Assembly (NCBI RefSeq): GCF_000348985.1 | Contig: NC_035926.1 | Span: 1-64,000, forward strand | Length of the DNA: 64,000 nt | DNA from: Huiozyma naganishii CBS 8797 | Lineage: Eukaryota; Ascomycota; Saccharomycetes; Saccharomycetales; Saccharomycetaceae | Reading direction: 5' to 3' | Shown: piece after piece, positions 28,892-38,519 of the stretch | How the letters are laid out: every line of letters begins with the position of its first letter | Position numbering within the stretch: position 1 is the first letter of the stretch | The notes under the pieces: generated by a model | What the model was told of the DNA's origin: nothing | The model's input: only the letters and a program-made list of their open reading frames with translations | The model's database searches: none | Program-made: the position numbers and the translations under genes

Positions 28892-29029
28892 CACGTGCAT
28901 TTCCGCAGTCACGTGATATACAGTTGCAAATTTCAATCCCGCGCCAGGTCTAATTTGGAGAGCAGTCACGTGATTTTGAAAATCAGTCACGTGATTTTAA
29001 AGTCTGCATGTGACAACAAAAACCACGTG
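28892..29029. promoter_or_regulatory. Cluster of five CACGTG E-boxes
   Basis: Perfect CACGTG cores lie at 28892, 28910, 28967, 28988 and 29024. Four are preceded by T or A in the Cbf1-preferred pattern TCACGTG, and three share the longer word CAGTCACGTGAT. A CATGTGA variant sits at 29007. The cluster begins 305 bp before PRE10 and ends 168 bp before it. bHLH factors such as Cbf1, Tye7 or Pho4 are the candidates. Confidence 0.65.
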
Positions 29030-29085
29030 ACAAAACAAAACGTGACCACCACAGCAGCGTTACCCGACCCACAAACCGTTTAAGT

Positions 29086-29094
29086 TTTGCCACT
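29086..29094 (-). promoter_or_regulatory. PACE-like Rpn4 site of the proteasome regulon
   Basis: TTTGCCACT on the plus strand is AGTGGCAAA on the minus strand, one mismatch from the Rpn4 site GGTGGCAAA. It lies 103 bp upstream of the proteasome gene PRE10, where such a site is expected. Confidence 0.55.
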
Positions 29095-29196
29095 GTTTCC
29101 CGCTTCCCTCTTCAAAAGATCCAATTGAGTAGTAGGAGTAGTAGTGGTAGTGGTGATACACCGGATTGATCCAGTGCGCAGACTCATCACGCATAC

Positions 29197-30036
29197 ATGA
29201 CTTCCGTAGGGACAGGGTACGATCTTTCCAACAGTGTCTTTTCCCCCGATGGGAGGAATTTCCAAGTCGAGTACGCTGCAAAAGCGGTAGAGAACGGTGC
29301 CACCTCCGTTGGGTTACTATGCGAGGATGGTGTTGTTCTCGCTGTTGAGAAACTCGTTGCGTCGAAGTTGCTCGTCAAGGCTTCCCCCCAGAACAAAGGG
29401 TCCGGTGCCAACACGAAGATTCAAACCGTAGGGAGACACATTGGGTGTGCTTGCAGTGGGCTTGTACCCGATGGGAGACACCTGGTCAACAGGGCTCGGG
29501 AGGAGTCCCAACAGTTTAAACAGCTGTACAAGAGAGATATCCCGCCGGTGGCGCTGGCGGACCGTATGGGCCAGTACGTGCAGGCTCACACTCTGTACAA
29601 CAGTGTAAGACCCTTTGGTGTTGCGGCTATATTTGGTGGTGTCGACCCAGAGACAGCTGAGCCACATTTGTACATGTTGGAACCAAGTGGTGTCTATTGG
29701 GGGTACAGGGGGGCCGCTACGGGGAAAGGTAGACAATCCGCAAAGGCAGAATTGGAGAAATTGATCTCGTCAAGGGACGACAACAGTCCCATAACAACAC
29801 TAGAGGCAGTGAAGGAACTCGCTCGTATTATTTACATCGCCCATGAGGATAACAAGGAGAAAGAGTTCGAAGTAGAGATCAGTTGGTGCTCGAGGGAACA
29901 CACCCAGGGGAAACACACGCTCGTCCAGGGAACCATGCTCGAAGAGGCCCTCGAGTACGCCAAGAGTAAAACTTCAAACGCTCAGGATGATTCTGACGAT
30001 AGTGACGCCGATAGCGACGACGCCATGCAGGATTGA
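29197..30036 (+). CDS. PRE10: 20S proteasome subunit alpha 7
   Basis: Pre10 is one of the seven alpha-ring subunits of the 20S core particle. The 279-residue product (family about 288) begins with the alpha-subunit signature YDLSNSVFSPDGRNFQVEYA, then GATSVGLLCEDGVVLAVEK, CSGLVPDGRHL and RPFGVAAIFGGVD. It ends in the long acidic tail typical of alpha 7 (repeated Asp/Ser, about residues 262-279). The start is the ATG at 29197, followed by TSVGTGYD as in yeast orthologues. A PACE-like element lies upstream, in keeping with Rpn4 control. Confidence 0.96.
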   Translation: MTSVGTGYDLSNSVFSPDGRNFQVEYAAKAVENGATSVGLLCEDGVVLAVEKLVASKLLVKASPQNKGSGANTKIQTVGRHIGCACSGLVPDGRHLVNRAREESQQFKQLYKRDIPPVALADRMGQYVQAHTLYNSVRPFGVAAIFGGVDPETAEPHLYMLEPSGVYWGYRGAATGKGRQSAKAELEKLISSRDDNSPITTLEAVKELARIIYIAHEDNKEKEFEVEISWCSREHTQGKHTLVQGTMLEEALEYAKSKTSNAQDDSDDSDADSDDAMQD

Positions 30037-30105
30037 GTACCCTCCCTCGCGCCCTCATCACAACGTACGTATCCCATCAAGTAAGTAATATTTTAAAACT
30101 AACGG

Positions 30106-30116
30106 AAAATTTTTCA
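30106..30116 (-). promoter_or_regulatory. RRPE element before PRT1
   Basis: AAAATTTTTCA reads TGAAAAATTTT on the minus strand, an exact match to the ribosomal RNA processing element bound by Stb3. It lies 63 bp before the chosen PRT1 start. RRPE controls growth-linked ribosome biogenesis and translation genes, so its presence at an eIF3 gene is sensible. Confidence 0.5.
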
Positions 30117-30178
30117 CTTTTGAACTACTACCCACTACTACGTAAAGAACACTTAAGTTGATAAGACGCACACTGATA

Positions 30179-32389
30179 ATGACCACTGCAGTAGAGGACA
30201 TTAGAATTGAGGACATCCCCGTTGATGACATCGACTTCTCTGATTTGGAGCACGAGTACAAAGTCGACGCAGAGGTCAGTTTCGACCAGTACATCGTCGT
30301 GACTGGTGCACCAGTGATCCCAGAGGCTAAAGTGCCCCTGTTGAAGAAAGCGCTAGGCGGGTTGTTTGCTAAAGCTGGGAAAGTCGTGAACATGGAGTTC
30401 CCGCTGGATTCAGCCCAGAAGACGAAGGGGTTCCTCTTTGTTGAGTGTGCCACGGCACAGGACGCGAAGAAAATCATTAAGAGCTTCCATGGGAAGAGAC
30501 TTGATTTGAAGCATAGACTGTCCATTTACACATTGGCGGACGTCGAACGGTTCAACGACCCTGCGTTCCCCACCGAGTTCAAAGAACCTGAATTCCCAGA
30601 TTTCGTCACTTCGGGGGAATTAAAGTCCTGGTTGTTGGATGAGAACGTCAGAGACCAGTACGTCATGCAGGACGACAAGGAAACCACAGTCGTGTGGAAC
30701 ACGAAGAACGTCGACGACGAGGACGCCGTTGTCGAGTCCAGAGAGAACTGGTCCAATAACTACGTCCGGTTTTCGCCAAAGGGGACGTACTTGTTCTCGT
30801 ACCACGTCCCAGGTGTCTCCGTTTGGGGTGGTGCTCACTTCAACCTTTTGAAGCGGTTCTTCCATCCAAACGTCAGAACCTCGTCTGTTTCCCCCTGCGA
30901 GAAGTACTTGGTCACTTTCTCTCCTGAACCCTTGGACTGTGCCTCGCACGCAAAGATGTTACAGAACGGTGAGGAGTCGCCCTTCACGGTCAAGAACGAC
31001 GGTCACCAACTGTGTATCTGGGATATCGAGTCTGGCCTGCTGTGTGCCACTTTCCCAGTAGTCAAATCCGAGTTCCTACACTGGCCGCTAGTCAGATGGT
31101 CGTACAACGACAGGTACTGTGCAAGAATGGTCGGCGACACTCTGGTCGTCCACGATTCCGCTAAGAAATTTGCCCCAATGGACTCGAAGAACTTGAAGAT
31201 CGCAGGTGTTCGTGACTTCGCGTTTGCTCCAACGGGTGTCAAGTTGCAACCTTTCAGGAAGACGGACGAACCCAGCGTTGTTTTGGCATACTGGACCCCA
31301 GAGACGAACAATATGTCCTGTAAGGCTGCTGTCGTGGAAGTCGGGCGTGGTCGCGTGCTTAAGACGGTTAACCTTGTGCAAGTCTCGAACGTGACGCTGC
31401 ACTGGCAGAACCAATCGGACTTCCTGTGTTTCAACGTCGAACGTCACACCAAGTCCAAAAAGACTTACTTCAGCAACTTGGAGATCTGTAAGATGAACGA
31501 GAGGGATATTCCCGTTGAGAAGATCGAGTTGAAGAACCGTGTGGTCGAGTTCGGGTGGGAACCCCAGGGGAAACGGTTCGCGTTGATCGCAGTTGACGAG
31601 ACCGCGGACCTCGACAACGTGGCGATCCCAAAGAACATTATCCACTTCTTCGCTCCAGAGAAGAAGAAGGACTCGGACACCGCTGGAGAGGGCGTCAAAC
31701 GGTGGAAACTTGTGAAGGAATTGCCCAAGCGGTTCTGTAACACGGTCTCGTGGTCCCCCGCGGGTCGGTTTGTCGTCATTGCGACGCTAGTGAAGCCCAA
31801 CTTGAAACGGTGCGAGCCTGAGTTTTTCGACCTGGATTACGCTGGGGAGAAGAACATCAACGACGACCAAGATGTCACTGCGTCCTTGAAGGATGTCGCG
31901 GAACCACCATGTGGTATGATGACGGATATCTGCTGGGACCCATCCGGTAGGTTCTTCGTGTGCTGGTCCTCTGCGATGAAGCACAAGTTGGACAACGGGT
32001 ACAAGATGTTCAACGTCGCGGGCCAACTGTTGAAGGAGGAAGCTGTGTCCAACTTCAGGAACTTCATGTGGAGACCCAGACCTGAGTCTCAACTGTCGAA
32101 CGCTGAGCGCAAGAAGGTCCGCAAGAACTTGAAGGAGTGGTCCGCGCAGTTCGAGGAGCAAGATGTCATGGAGGCGGACTCCGCGACAAGGGACATGATC
32201 CTAAGACAGCGTGAGTTGCTTGCCGAGTGGACGCAGTACCGTGCCGAGAAGAGCGAGCAGTTGCAAGCCGAGTTTGGATACTCATGCTTCGACACATACA
32301 AGCCCGCTGGGCCCGCCACAGAGTTTGTCTCCGTCGAAGAAATTAAGGAAGAGATCATTGAGGAGACCAAAACGAAGGTTGAAGCATGA
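30179..32389 (+). CDS. PRT1: Translation initiation factor eIF3 subunit b
   Basis: Prt1 is the central scaffold of eIF3 and is needed to bind the ternary complex and mRNA to the 40S subunit. The 736-residue product starts at the ATG in AATAATGACC. A second ATG seven codons upstream (30158) is in frame and would add MIRRTLI. An RRM lies at about residues 40-120 ([25 protein letters not shown]). A nine-bladed WD40-like propeller fills about 190-640 ([47 protein letters not shown]). The C-terminal eIF3i/g-binding segment contains [22 protein letters not shown]. It is the same strand as PRE10, 142 bp downstream. Confidence 0.97.
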   Translation: MTTAVEDIRIEDIPVDDIDFSDLEHEYKVDAEVSFDQYIVVTGAPVIPEAKVPLLKKALGGLFAKAGKVVNMEFPLDSAQKTKGFLFVECATAQDAKKIIKSFHGKRLDLKHRLSIYTLADVERFNDPAFPTEFKEPEFPDFVTSGELKSWLLDENVRDQYVMQDDKETTVVWNTKNVDDEDAVVESRENWSNNYVRFSPKGTYLFSYHVPGVSVWGGAHFNLLKRFFHPNVRTSSVSPCEKYLVTFSPEPLDCASHAKMLQNGEESPFTVKNDGHQLCIWDIESGLLCATFPVVKSEFLHWPLVRWSYNDRYCARMVGDTLVVHDSAKKFAPMDSKNLKIAGVRDFAFAPTGVKLQPFRKTDEPSVVLAYWTPETNNMSCKAAVVEVGRGRVLKTVNLVQVSNVTLHWQNQSDFLCFNVERHTKSKKTYFSNLEICKMNERDIPVEKIELKNRVVEFGWEPQGKRFALIAVDETADLDNVAIPKNIIHFFAPEKKKDSDTAGEGVKRWKLVKELPKRFCNTVSWSPAGRFVVIATLVKPNLKRCEPEFFDLDYAGEKNINDDQDVTASLKDVAEPPCGMMTDICWDPSGRFFVCWSSAMKHKLDNGYKMFNVAGQLLKEEAVSNFRNFMWRPRPESQLSNAERKKVRKNLKEWSAQFEEQDVMEADSATRDMILRQRELLAEWTQYRAEKSEQLQAEFGYSCFDTYKPAGPATEFVSVEEIKEEIIEETKTKVEA

Positions 32390-32784
32390 GTGCAGCTGTC
32401 ACAACAACTTGGAGACCATCGTCCAGGTATATATACGTGTGTATAATAATAATTTACCATAGAGCTTTTGCGGAGGAGGTGTGAAACTGTCACACTCAGT
32501 CCCAAGTACCCCAGGGCATCGGTAGTCCCCCTAAACGAGACCCTGGACCACCAGAGACCCGTCTTCGGTGCCATCCTGGGTTTCGGTCCGTCCCGTCACG
32601 TGACGGATATTTTTGTGCTGCTTCAAAATTTTGAAGGAAAAGTTTCGAGATTCGAATCGGAACTTGAAACGAGAGGTTCCGCTGAGCGATAGAGACACCG
32701 AGACTTGTTCAGGGCCTGTTAGCGCTTTACCGTGGGTCAGTTAGAGGAGAGTAAGCACCCCAGAGAGATAAAGAGAGAGACACA
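32390..32784. other. PRT1-PDE2 intergenic region
   Basis: This is a 395-bp tandem-gene interval with no gene. The notable element is the 14-bp palindrome CCGTCACGTGACGG at 32593-32606, listed separately. Confidence 0.5.
32593..32606. promoter_or_regulatory. 14-bp palindromic E-box in the PDE2 promoter
   Basis: CCGTCACGTGACGG is a perfect palindrome with CACGTG at its centre, 179 bp before the PDE2 start. It fits a dimeric bHLH site (Cbf1 type). Confidence 0.5.
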
Positions 32785-34407
32785 ATGGCCACACTGTTTT
32801 TAATTGGCGGGGCGGAGTCCCCCCCGTTGCTGGAGAGCGGTTTGTTCGACCGGGAGGTGCTGCTGCGGGACGCAGAGACGTTATTGAGGAGGCTGTACAG
32901 CGATAGGGTGTACCCTTTGCCCAATCCATGGAACTACGAGTCTGGTGTATCGCTTGTGGTGTTGCCTACCAGCGGTGGTGCAGACGACAGGGCGGGCCGT
33001 GGCAGTGGTGCAGAGGAGGACGCGGTGTTGCTGAACAAACTGTTTGGGAAGTTCTTCCCGACTTTCAACATCCGGGCTGTCTCGCAGTTTGCAGTGGAGG
33101 AGGATCTTGCAACGCTCTTGGACATGGTGCAGCAGGAGAGGCAGCTGTGCCGAGATAGGACGAGCAGAATGGACCACTGGATGCACCACGACGTTTTGCC
33201 CGCTGAGATCACAGACGACTCGCACAGAGCGAATTCGACGTGCCAGAACAACTTGTACTCGATGCTGAAGCATTTCCACGCTGCACAGGGTACAGACTTG
33301 CGTGTACCCAGGGTTCTGCGCAACATCCGGTTCTCGGAACTGGTCGAAGAAGTGGACGCGGAGGGCCCCACGGGACCAGATACCGTGGAACAGTTCCAAG
33401 AAGTATTGAATACCTGGGAATTTTCTGCTTTGAACCTCACCACTTTGCAACTCATCAAATGTGGGTTCTACATATTGCACACTTTGTCCCAAAGGGCTAA
33501 AGTACCCACAGCAGATAATAAACTTTACCTCTTGCTGTTTACACTGGAGGCGTCGTACCATCAGATAAACAGGTTCCACAATTTCAAGCACGCGATAGAC
33601 GTCATGCAGGCGACGTGGAAACTGTGCAGCATCATTCTCCCACAGGACCACCGCGTCACACTTTTGCTATGCCTTGCCGCGATAGGTCACGATGTGGGAC
33701 ATCCGGGGACCAACAACGCACTGTTCAAACAGGAGAGCGGCACGAGTCGGATGTTCCAAGGCCACTCAGTGCTAGAGAACTTCCACTACCAAATCTTCAG
33801 TTCCATCCTCAGGTCCCTGTGGCCCACCGTGTTCAGTCTCACTAGGACAGACACGGAGCACAAAAATCTAATCGAAAGTGCCATCCTTGCTACAGACATG
33901 TCCATCCACCAAAAATACGTGGATATCCTCACGGAAAGGTCCACATCGGACGTACCGTTGACGGTGGTTGAGACAATATCTCTTATAATCAAGGCAGCAG
34001 ACATATCGAACGTCACGCGGCCGCTCCACGTATCGGCAAAATGGGCGTTCCTGATCACATTGGAATTCAAGGATTGTGCCGCTCTGCAAGAGTACCTCCA
34101 ATCGAGGGGAAACTCTACAAATTCGTGCCACTGCGCCGTGCAAGACAGCCGGCCTCGCGAGGACTACGACATGGAGTTTGAAATAGAGATGCACGAGTTG
34201 ATCAACTCGACACCTTTCTCGCTGGATCTGCTACTTAAAAAGTATCCTGCCATCCCGGCGGGGCAAATCTTCTTCATTAATACATTTGCATTTGAGTTCT
34301 TTGACAAACTGGCAAAGATCTTCCCAGACCTGAGGTTCCTCATCGAAAACGTTGAATCGAATAAACAATTCTGGATTAAAAGACAAGAATCACGTACGAG
34401 TTCCTGA
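32785..34407 (+). CDS. PDE2: High-affinity cAMP phosphodiesterase
   Basis: Pde2 hydrolyses cAMP to AMP and sets basal PKA activity. The 540-residue product (family about 526) has the class I phosphodiesterase catalytic domain. Metal-binding histidines and aspartate are seen in FHNFKHAIDVMQ (near residue 262), CLAAIGHDVGHPGTNN (near 295-310) and, further on, IIKAADISN (near 405). The N-terminal 220 residues are variable, as in other yeast Pde2. Two short Asp/Glu-rich loops and a SHCAVQD-like insert near 450 are species-specific. It is the same strand as PRT1 and convergent with VTS1. Confidence 0.95.
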   Translation: MATLFLIGGAESPPLLESGLFDREVLLRDAETLLRRLYSDRVYPLPNPWNYESGVSLVVLPTSGGADDRAGRGSGAEEDAVLLNKLFGKFFPTFNIRAVSQFAVEEDLATLLDMVQQERQLCRDRTSRMDHWMHHDVLPAEITDDSHRANSTCQNNLYSMLKHFHAAQGTDLRVPRVLRNIRFSELVEEVDAEGPTGPDTVEQFQEVLNTWEFSALNLTTLQLIKCGFYILHTLSQRAKVPTADNKLYLLLFTLEASYHQINRFHNFKHAIDVMQATWKLCSIILPQDHRVTLLLCLAAIGHDVGHPGTNNALFKQESGTSRMFQGHSVLENFHYQIFSSILRSLWPTVFSLTRTDTEHKNLIESAILATDMSIHQKYVDILTERSTSDVPLTVVETISLIIKAADISNVTRPLHVSAKWAFLITLEFKDCAALQEYLQSRGNSTNSCHCAVQDSRPREDYDMEFEIEMHELINSTPFSLDLLLKKYPAIPAGQIFFINTFAFEFFDKLAKIFPDLRFLIENVESNKQFWIKRQESRTSS

Positions 34408-34673
34408 TGTGGCTTACCATTTTCCATTCCCTGCGAAAGGGAGGGTGTGCTAACGAGTCTAGAGGGTTTATACATTATACAAAAACACACACTGTGTTGG
34501 ATCGGAGGGGGGTGGTCAAAGCGATTTGGGAGGATGTACTGTTATAATATCGAAATAATAGAGAGTATGTGTGTATGTACAAGTACGTAAATAATATACT
34601 ACCAACGGAATAAGACAGTAACAGCGCATGCCATGCCATCACCACAAACACACACGCAAGTCAAAGACCTGTT

Positions 34674-36155
34674 TTAACTCAAAGTTTCATTCTGTGCAAA
34701 GGCGCTGTTGTCGATGAGTCCCCTCTCCTTGTACTCCCTGACGACGTTGAACGCCTTTAGCAGTTTGCGGCGAGCCCCCAGCGCGGCGACACCTTTCTTC
34801 TCGAGAGCTGTATCGTCCAGATACACAAGTTCCTCCCAGGGGACCCCAGCGAGAATATCTGAGTACTTGTGCAACCGCAGAGTTTTGAGCCAAGCTGGGA
34901 TGTTGGTCAGCAGTTTGGGGTCTGTCAGGTTCTCTGGTAGCATGGACTGGTTGTTCCCCGGGCCCACCAAGGACCCAAGGTCCGTAGGAGACAGGTGTGT
35001 GGTCATTGGTGACGCGGCAAGGACTGCTGGAGCGGCGGCCGGGACCGGGGCCGGGACCGCGACGGGGGCCTCCGTGACCGCGTCTGCGGTAGCCCTGTCT
35101 TGCTGTAGGCTTGTGACGTATGGTCGCACGGTCGGAGGCGGGCTGCTTTGAAGCTTTGTCTGGTTATTGGATAAATTTGGGCCTGCCGAATTTGGTCTCC
35201 TTGGTGGTTGTGCTTGCGGTGACGCTGTGAGCGTTGCTGCCAGGTTGTTCCCGCTGTTGCCCTGTGTTGTGTAACTGAATATTGGTTGATGCGAATACCT
35301 GGTCTGCGGTTCCGGCGACCATTGTGGTCTGTGGTCCGCGGTGTGCGTATGTCTGCCGCTGTTGTTCTGGACGGGTTCCGGTGACCACTGGAAGCGTCTT
35401 TCGCTGAGAGAGTGCTGGTGTTGGTGCTGCGGTGGCTGTGGGCGAGCGTGTAGTTCTGGAGACCACTGTGCTCTCTCCATGGCCTTCGCCGCTGGTCCAC
35501 CGGACACGAGCGAATCCAGGTTTCTTGTCTGTTCTTGGCGTGGCGCAGAGGGTATGGGAGCCGGTTCCCCATGCATCTTCATCTGCACTGTGGCGAGCAC
35601 CTCCGGGTGCAAGTTGTCTGTGATGGCGTCCATTGCCTTTAGTTGGACTCCGGGGGACATCTGTCTGATCCAGAGGGCCATGCGCTGTATCTCCTCCGCA
35701 GGCGTGCCGTCCGCGTCAGCTGTGGACGCAGTGGGCATATGTCTAGCGATCTGCGAGTAAACGCTCGTGCCACTGGTCCCACTTGCCGTACTCGTTGCAC
35801 TAAGTTGCAAAGGAGAGGCCACCCTCGCGAGATGATGCCTGTCGCCCCTCGGGAGAGGCTGGTGCAGGGGCATATGCTGCTCAAAGTTGCTCTGTAGAGA
35901 CACAGTCGACGGCTGCGAGGAGTCCAAGTGGAACTGCGACTGGTCGAGGATATCATTGAGCGACATGCTGTGAACGCCCATCGTCGGGCTTCTTGTCCCC
36001 ACAACACCGCCGGGGACCCCGGCGACCGCGGGTCCCACCGCGTTTCCGTTGCTGTTGTTGATTGCAGATGACTGCGGAGAGAGCAGTACGGCACCTGGGT
36101 GCACGGACCTGATGTACGGCGACGTCGGCGAGTTCGTCCCACTGAGCATCGTCAT
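34674..36155 (-). CDS. VTS1: Vts1, SAM-domain RNA-binding protein (Smaug type)
   Basis: Vts1 binds Smaug recognition hairpins in mRNAs through its SAM domain and recruits Ccr4-Not for deadenylation. The 493-residue product (family about 523) has the SAM domain near the C-terminus, about 418-482 (IPAWLKTLRLHKYSDIL, WEELVYLDDTALEKKGV, ALGARRKLLKAF). The middle is Gln/Pro/Ser-rich, and the motif QWSPE occurs three times in about 60 residues. A conserved N-terminal helical segment (IARHMPT, EIQRMALWIRQMSPGVQLKAMDAI) is also visible. Two Met codons (positions 1 and 3) are possible starts. A (GACT)n microsatellite lies about 105 bp upstream, probably in the leader. Confidence 0.92.
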   Translation of the reverse strand: MTMLSGTNSPTSPYIRSVHPGAVLLSPQSSAINNSNGNAVGPAVAGVPGGVVGTRSPTMGVHSMSLNDILDQSQFHLDSSQPSTVSLQSNFEQHMPLHQPLPRGDRHHLARVASPLQLSATSTASGTSGTSVYSQIARHMPTASTADADGTPAEEIQRMALWIRQMSPGVQLKAMDAITDNLHPEVLATVQMKMHGEPAPIPSAPRQEQTRNLDSLVSGGPAAKAMERAQWSPELHARPQPPQHQHQHSLSERRFQWSPEPVQNNSGRHTHTADHRPQWSPEPQTRYSHQPIFSYTTQGNSGNNLAATLTASPQAQPPRRPNSAGPNLSNNQTKLQSSPPPTVRPYVTSLQQDRATADAVTEAPVAVPAPVPAAAPAVLAASPMTTHLSPTDLGSLVGPGNNQSMLPENLTDPKLLTNIPAWLKTLRLHKYSDILAGVPWEELVYLDDTALEKKGVAALGARRKLLKAFNVVREYKERGLIDNSAFAQNETLS

Positions 36156-36258
36156 CGATCCACAAAATTAGCAGTTAACGGTTCTAAAGAGAGAGTGAAG
36201 TTCCCACACACACACACAACAGGGGCAGCACAAGCGAGTAAACAGACTCCTTGACGGG

Positions 36259-36280
36259 CTGACTGACTGACTGACTGACT
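36259..36280. repeat. CTGA tetranucleotide microsatellite
   Basis: Five and a half copies of CTGA lie between VTS1 and HAP5. On the VTS1 (minus) strand this reads AGTC repeats, about 105 nt before the start codon. Confidence 0.9.
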
Positions 36281-36437
36281 AGCACGCTGGAAGATGCAAC
36301 TGTCAACTGTCAGTGCAAGAGATGCCTCTCCTCTTCGTTGCAGTTGGAAAAATTTTCAGTATGGCGATGTAATAGGAGACCCATCCCACAAGGTGAGTGA
36401 GAGGGACGATGAGGCTATAGTGTTCTTCCATGGTGTT

Positions 36438-37076
36438 TTACTGGCGCGGTACGATGTCGATGAGGAAGTCGAACATGTCGCTTCCCTTGAGGGCCTCTGC
36501 GATGTCTGCCTTCTGGAGCGTGCGGCGTTTGTTGCGTTCTGCGACGCACCAGGCGCGCATCGTGAGTTCCGTGACGAAGATCTCGCAGGCCTTGGCGAAG
36601 ATGATGGGCGCCTCCGCGCTGATCATGCGCACCTCCTCGTCCGTCTTCATCACTTTGCGGATGCGCGCGAAGGGCAGCGAGTGCGAGCGGAAGTCGTCGC
36701 GCACGCCTGACCCGGGTTCGTTCGTAGACTCGACCTCGTCGATCAGCTCCTGCCAGTACTGCACCATGATCTCGCGGTAGTGGCCCGTGAGGCCCTGGCC
36801 GACGTTCTGGAAGACGTCCTCGTCTTCCCCCTCTTGACCGTCCGCTGTAGCCGTAGTGGCAGTGGTTGCGGCGGCAGCGGCGGCCGCTGCAGCCGCCGCT
36901 GCCTCGGATTCTTCCACTTCTTCACCTTCACTGCCGGGGGAGTCCCCACCCTCGAGCAGTCCCTCTTGTATCCCGCCCAGCGGGCCCTCGCCTTCTTCGT
37001 CTCCTGTACTCGCGTACCCTCGTCTGTCGCGCGTTCCGCGCGTCCCGCGACTCTCATTACTGTTGCTATGCATCAT
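36438..37076 (-). CDS. HAP5: Hap5, histone-fold subunit of the CCAAT-binding HAP complex
   Basis: Hap5 pairs with Hap3, then Hap2, to bind CCAAT boxes. In yeasts it also recruits Hap4, so that respiratory genes are activated. From the ATG at 37074-37076 (MMHSNSNES) the product has 212 residues. A longer open frame upstream (to 37151) lacks an ATG before this that looks conserved. Poly-Ala from a GCN repeat (about residues 58-72) and acidic stretches precede the conserved part. The Hap4-recruitment segment NVGQGLTGHYREIMVQYW is present. The histone fold runs from LPFARIRKVMK to AEALKGSDMFDFLID (about 130-208). It is divergent from SNX3, about 200 bp apart. Confidence 0.95.
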   Translation of the reverse strand: MMHSNSNESRGTRGTRDRRGYASTGDEEGEGPLGGIQEGLLEGGDSPGSEGEEVEESEAAAAAAAAAAAATTATTATADGQEGEDEDVFQNVGQGLTGHYREIMVQYWQELIDEVESTNEPGSGVRDDFRSHSLPFARIRKVMKTDEEVRMISAEAPIIFAKACEIFVTELTMRAWCVAERNKRRTLQKADIAEALKGSDMFDFLIDIVPRQ

Positions 37077-37278
37077 CCCCGTACCAACGTCTCTTCTCAA
37101 ACACCTACCACGCAGTTGCTGGACCCCCCAGACCCTCCAAACGACCCCCATCCAGTTGCATCAAACGTCTGTTATTTAATCAACTTCAATTATTTAACCT
37201 TAGTGTGACTGATTGCACTCAAGAAAGGGTCCCCCAACGGCCCTGTACGTACACTAAGTTCACTGTACGGCACCCTCT

Positions 37279-37755
37279 ATGAGACCCTTCCAGTCCTTCA
37301 GCACCACGGAACACTCGACGTTCAGCTCGCCCTCCCCGACAGGGCCGGACACGCCCGCGCAGTACGGGGAGCCGGAGTCCCTGATGGAAGTTGAGGTTGG
37401 TGCGCCTCAGACGCACAAGATCGGTGGAGAGACGTTTACGGACTACGAGGTGACCGCGCGGACTAACTTGCCCGGTTACGCGCGCGGCACAACGGTTGTG
37501 CGCCGCCGGTACAGCGACTTCGAGCACCTGCGGCAGTGTCTCAAGAACGAGATGGTGGTGACGAACCGTACAAGAGTCAAGATTCCACACTTGCCGGGGA
37601 AGATCTTTCTGTCCAACAGGTTTGACGAACGCGTCATCGAGGAACGCCAGAGGGGCCTCGATAAGTGGCTCAAGAGCGTCGCGGGTCATCCCTTGTTGCA
37701 AGTTGGGTCCGCGGTGCTCGTAAGGTTTCTGCAGAGCAGAGTGTTCTCGGGATAA
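37279..37755 (+). CDS. SNX3: Sorting nexin 3 (Grd19)
   Basis: Snx3 binds PI3P on endosomes and works with retromer to return late-Golgi proteins such as Kex2. The 158-residue product (family 162) is almost entirely a PX domain. It has a short polar N-terminus with TP/SP sites, then the PX core with the PI3P-binding motif VRRRYSDFEHL (near residue 76), VKIPHLPGKIFLSNRFD and a C-terminal helix (RQRGLDKWLKSVAGHPLL). No intron is seen. Position next to HAP5 is as in S. cerevisiae. Confidence 0.95.
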   Translation: MRPFQSFSTTEHSTFSSPSPTGPDTPAQYGEPESLMEVEVGAPQTHKIGGETFTDYEVTARTNLPGYARGTTVVRRRYSDFEHLRQCLKNEMVVTNRTRVKIPHLPGKIFLSNRFDERVIEERQRGLDKWLKSVAGHPLLQVGSAVLVRFLQSRVFSG

Positions 37756-38519
37756 GGTATCCCGAAGTGCAGTACAGAAACTTCATTGTGGAGTACACTG
37801 CATCTCGATATCAAAGCAGGCAATATTATTACGTTCACTCGAGCGTGCTGGTCCCCCCCCTCGGTCCCTGCTATACAGTCAATTTGAACGTTGAGACGAA
37901 CAGTTAGTTCATTGATTCAGGATCGTTAGAAGGGTATGCGGTGTTTTAGTACTTACGCCTTAGCAGCCACCTTAGACGACAGTATTACAAGATAAGGTTT
38001 AGCCGTGTAGGCTAGCCATTCGTATCTGGATCAGTTTCAGTATAACTCCTCTGGTCATCAAGGAAGACACTGGGAAAGTCTCAGCGGAACAAGTGACTTA
38101 TACAATTTGGTCCAGATCGCATCACAGTGAGCCACTATGTTGTGGCCTAGCAGGTGATGTGCTGGTCGTTACGGTGCCGAACAGAACCGTTTCTTCTTGA
38201 CGAGAGAACCCGTTCGTGGATGGTTTCTATGTATCGTGTCCCGTTGGAATATAACATTATACGTACTTGATCTGTTTACACCCATCAAAAGTATCGCGGC
38301 ATTCCGAGCATTGACCAGATGTTCGTCTGCGTTACAGTGACTGCATTGGTGCCCTGTTAGGGGCGTGCATTGCACTGTTCATTAGTGATCTGCCACTACT
38401 ACAGTCTCTAAGAAGTGAAATTTTGCATATTTTAAGCTTCACTGTCACCATCACACTATCGGGTTTGGACCGTCTGTAGCATCATCCAACTGCCCGTACT
38501 GCATCTCCCCCCATTGCAT
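37756..38519. other. SNX3-ERV46 intergenic region
   Basis: This is a 764-bp non-coding interval between two plus-strand genes. It marks the switch from the chromosome XV-type gene SNX3 to the chromosome I-type gene ERV46. Only short chance frames, and no RNA gene, were seen. Confidence 0.5.

Larger units (their letters stand above)
28197..29196. other. AIM2-PRE10 divergent intergenic region (1 kb)
   Basis: This shared promoter region has no gene. It contains a Reb1 core TTACCCG (28577-28583), five CACGTG boxes (28892-29029), a second Reb1 core (29060-29066) and a PACE-like word (29086-29094), nearly all biased to the PRE10 side. Confidence 0.6.

Noticed and set aside
28892..29029. Repeated TCACGTG as centromere CDEI elements
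   Set aside because: Five copies, no AT-rich CDEII and no CDEIII; better explained as promoter E-boxes.
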